The notes beneath the pieces are model-generated. The model made no database searches and was not told the DNA's origin. It worked only from the letters and a program-made list of their open reading frames with translations. DNA of 8,726 nucleotides from Methanobacteriota archaeon (GTDB taxonomy: Archaea > Thermoplasmatota > Poseidoniia > Poseidoniales > Poseidoniaceae), in contig NZLM01000044.1 in assembly GCA_002694245.1 (NCBI GenBank), positions 10,682 to 19,407 of the forward strand. Reading direction: 5' to 3'. Shown one piece after another: positions 7,601-8,726 of the stretch (position 1 is its first letter; each line of letters begins with the position of its first letter). Made by a program: the position numbers and the translations under genes.

Positions 7601-8726
7601 TGTTTCATGTCACCCACAATACAAATTGTTGGATCCCATTGAGATGCAGGTGGCGCTGGGTCGCCATCCTCTATTTTTCTTCTACCCCATAGTCTAGAAA
7701 GAAGGCGGAAATGTTGTGGATTTGTATCTTGATATTCATCGATGATAAATGCTCGATATTGACGTCTTAAATCTCGAAGTAAAGTTATTCTTCTCATCAA
7801 ATCTGAATGAACTTCTTCATTCCCCTGACTGGCCGATATCGCTCTAAAAAGGTGGTCATCAAGCCACGGACTTTCTCCCATTGAATCTAAAGCTGAAATA
7901 ACCGAGGATGGATACCATGAACGGCATATTGCGGGGCACTTGGTAAGCAACAAATCCTCAGCCAATCGGTGCATGTCATCGTGATCTTTTACCCCTTCTT
8001 GTGACTTTAATCTCGAGAGTATTTCTCTTACCCCTGCATGAACAATAAACATGTCTTGTATTACTTGTATCTCCAAATTAGTCGTCAGTCTAGTTTTTTC
8101 ACTTGGAGGCAATTCAGGTAACTCGACATCTAATCTTGGAGGATAAGCGGTTTGCCCAGGAACAGGTATTGGATCATTGTATAACGGGTTCAGTAAATGC
8201 GATGAATTTCCTAAAGTCCTGATCAATAGGCCTCGTGGAGTGTGTAACATTTGTGTTATCGAATCTGCGTATTCTTTTGCACTTTGTGATATTATATTTT
8301 TGACATCATTTTCAAGTGGACAGTTGCCCTTAGTCATAATTCCACTCGGCCAGCCATCTCCTTTTGGCGGCCTAGAATAGGGTAAGGGTTTACAGTTTAA
8401 TTTGTCAAGATTTCGTGCAGTAGTCATTGCATGCGTGACTAACCAAACCCATTGCAACTTTTCAATAGTGTTTGATGCTTCTTGGTTGCATAAGTGCTGT
8501 ATATACCTGTACCTTGTCATACCTTGCGCTTCATCTGCTCCTGTAACGAACAATGCACCTGCTTGTAGCCAAACATCACACCAAGCCTCTACATAAGTTC
8601 TGAATTCATTATACCAAGCCTCAATAAAATCTGCAACAGGGTTAGAGAATAAATCGTCAAGAAATGATGCATCAAAATTTGATACGTCGTTTATGTTTAA
8701 TCGATTTGAAGCCTCCTCGACAAACA
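4615..8726 (-). CDS. UvrD/RecB-type helicase fused to PD-(D/E)XK nuclease with Fe-S cysteines (5' end outside window)
   Basis: A large ATP-dependent helicase-nuclease of the AddA/RecB group (COG1074-like), expected to resect double-strand DNA ends for recombination. The frame stays open to the window edge with at least 57 codons before the first TTG at 8553, so the N-terminus with the Walker A motif is missing. Superfamily 1 motifs in order: IDEYQDT (Walker B, 7723-7743), GDMKQSIYRFR (motif III), STNYRT (motif IV), MTIHGSKGLE (motif V, about 6313-6342) and YVALTRAKDRL (motif VI, 6073-6105). The C-terminal nuclease has FGSLFHRLLE (about 5509-5538), GRAD, VVDAKTK (Asp and Lys of the catalytic centre, about 5062-5082) and HRLQLTLY. 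One cysteine in SCRRKHW (5641-5643) precedes the nuclease, and three follow it as C-X2-C-X9-C (about 4648-4689), the pattern of the Fe-S staple of AddB. All motifs are intact. Whether a partner subunit exists cannot be seen here. Confidence 0.94.
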   Translation of the reverse strand, partial: FVEEASNRLNINDVSNFDASFLDDLFSNPVADFIEAWYNEFRTYVEAWCDVWLQAGALFVTGADEAQGMTRYRYIQHLCNQEASNTIEKLQWVWLVTHAMTTARNLDKLNCKPLPYSRPPKGDGWPSGIMTKGNCPLENDVKNIISQSAKEYADSITQMLHTPRGLLIRTLGNSSHLLNPLYNDPIPVPGQTAYPPRLDVELPELPPSEKTRLTTNLEIQVIQDMFIVHAGVREILSRLKSQEGVKDHDDMHRLAEDLLLTKCPAICRSWYPSSVISALDSMGESPWLDDHLFRAISASQGNEEVHSDLMRRITLLRDLRRQYRAFIIDEYQDTNPQHFRLLSRLWGRRKIEDGDPAPPASQWDPTICIVGDMKQSIYRFRQAEVTVMRRAVAAIREMNREEAVMENRTADLNRPDAAFDPRPVPGEIGESTTFTQSSKLVETDSKRDPWIEFRLDDNGDQISTELLNRRREGHIEMSTNYRTLPRLMNSMNVIFQDTFSERHHLLPGPWHAEPQDLNPNRSSPKQPRLEWILPTRSGVELVPTDSEVPIDPFLHAGSKDRALCADLLARRISALLNGTTSRIYNPDDESWIDATEPSDAYRPEDIMILVASHARVPLLIKALDRHGVPAMAGKQGLLMQRPTVRCLMSVLWLLTSPNDKSAALAVARSVILGMDDESIISHLSKHTGNQIEGLANAVSSKGLQNLLTRLLFLSRNGQVKQAIETVVDHSDLLYSYSTEADRQDVENWLSLYDRISSTVGGDSALILERMRNLSDLEHDGPKSSTPASSGAVQIMTIHGSKGLEAPVVVAYDIFATGTRDSSFAARENVLVTPDIIAGRIHPWRGIKKPTSGLWTLANLFDDGQQRAERRRQFYVALTRAKDRLILAGAPNGGAILNSSGQVQLKRGEGRQNMGYMFLDGLAHASIQNGEEGCCWSVGGLNQEGRTLSLNPGELYANSHLSENCVTGISLFHHPDCFDLTAQSSTLESLREKIDFASNPTNLIAQKEIRKLTVNVPMASHSLDSAWSCRRKHWLSSKLNWKPERFDFIATQEDNQYWPSAAEFGSLFHRLLEIGLANPGSESENLDSLWIQKQEDRLTDSNTVEQVMAQSTITDVEVLERTKLRLLHLGKLAREGPLGRLASGEKLNGFAVEGLRTELPFYLSVENNHENLERKQWAPNGDLVVSEIDTIISTFSGRADLVLALRDEHSQGWLQVVDAKTKQCLYGFNPSNPIEGNELQISSSQDSPFASTPSEEELISEHRLQLTLYSIALEKNELSKPEKDRRKVLPPAIQISASGRMIRMRDEDYELAKEDLHSLLKWSGEIAASNDPSLVPDRLPVSMSDTCKKCPFYTGGIKLCGPIGEKLGPA
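4666..4686 (+). terminator. Possible terminator of the methyltransferase transcript
   Basis: AGTGT (4666-4670) and ACACT (4678-4682) can pair around a 7-base loop. The T run 4682-4686 follows, 38-43 bases past the stop codon. The stem is short and the sequence also encodes part of the cysteine motif of the convergent helicase-nuclease, so this may be chance. Archaeal termination relies mainly on the T run. Confidence 0.25.

Noticed and set aside
8551..8553. TTG as the true start of the helicase-nuclease
   Set aside because: The frame continues upstream without a stop to the window edge, and the Walker A motif every active member needs has not yet appeared. The gene is cut by the window edge, not short.
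4615..8726. Helicase-nuclease as part of an antiviral defence island
   Set aside because: The visible neighbours are metabolic and envelope genes. No toxin, restriction, CRISPR or other defence gene is present, and the motif set fits recombination-type AddA/RecB enzymes.
1..8726. CRISPR array, tRNA or rRNA gene, insertion sequence or attachment site
   Set aside because: No regularly spaced repeats, cloverleaf-like segments, transposase motifs or terminal inverted repeats were seen. Nearly all of the window is accounted for by six coding regions.

Overview
The window most likely comes from an archaeon, and the gene content and style suggest a marine planktonic euryarchaeon of the Thermoplasmatota (Marine Group II/Poseidoniales-like). 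That placement is inference. The signs are a compact layout, archaeal Shine-Dalgarno sites (AGGTGA) ahead of the genes of one operon, TTTATC TATA-like boxes about 27-29 bases upstream of start codons that have no ribosome binding site, a short-type decarboxylase of the archaetidylserine/phosphatidylserine decarboxylase family, and an exported hydrolase rich in N-glycosylation sequons. There is no rRNA, tRNA or other taxonomic marker.

Positions 1-2885 hold a three-gene operon on the minus strand. It is transcribed from an acidic coiled-coil protein with an EF-hand loop (2885 to 1911), through a membrane-anchored phospholipid decarboxylase (1900 to 1061), to a membrane-tethered alpha/beta hydrolase (1061 to 6). 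The first junction is 10 bases with the SD overlapping the stop codon; the second is a TGATG overlap. These junctions imply translational coupling. The 98-base gap upstream (2886-2983) holds the operon's SD, a perfect 8-bp-arm palindrome and a weak TATA candidate.

Positions 2984-4643 hold a divergent pair: a proline iminopeptidase on the minus strand and a class I SAM-dependent methyltransferase on the plus strand. Only 34 bases separate their start codons. In that gap two TTTATCG boxes form an inverted repeat, each correctly placed to drive a leaderless transcript of one gene.

Positions 4615-8726 hold the 3' part of a large minus-strand UvrD/RecB-type helicase fused to a PD-(D/E)XK nuclease with a four-cysteine Fe-S signature. 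It is cut by the right edge of the window, so its Walker A motif is not visible. Its 3' end overlaps the methyltransferase tail-to-tail by 29 bases.

Functionally this is a set of housekeeping and envelope genes: membrane lipid head-group synthesis with an exported hydrolase, peptide use, a methyltransferase of unknown substrate, and double-strand-break processing. I found no mobile element, CRISPR array, RNA gene or clearly novel multi-gene system. The most notable points are the symmetric divergent leaderless promoter, the EF-hand/coiled-coil partner of the decarboxylase, an insertion in the decarboxylase, and the single-chain helicase-nuclease carrying an AddB-like Fe-S staple.
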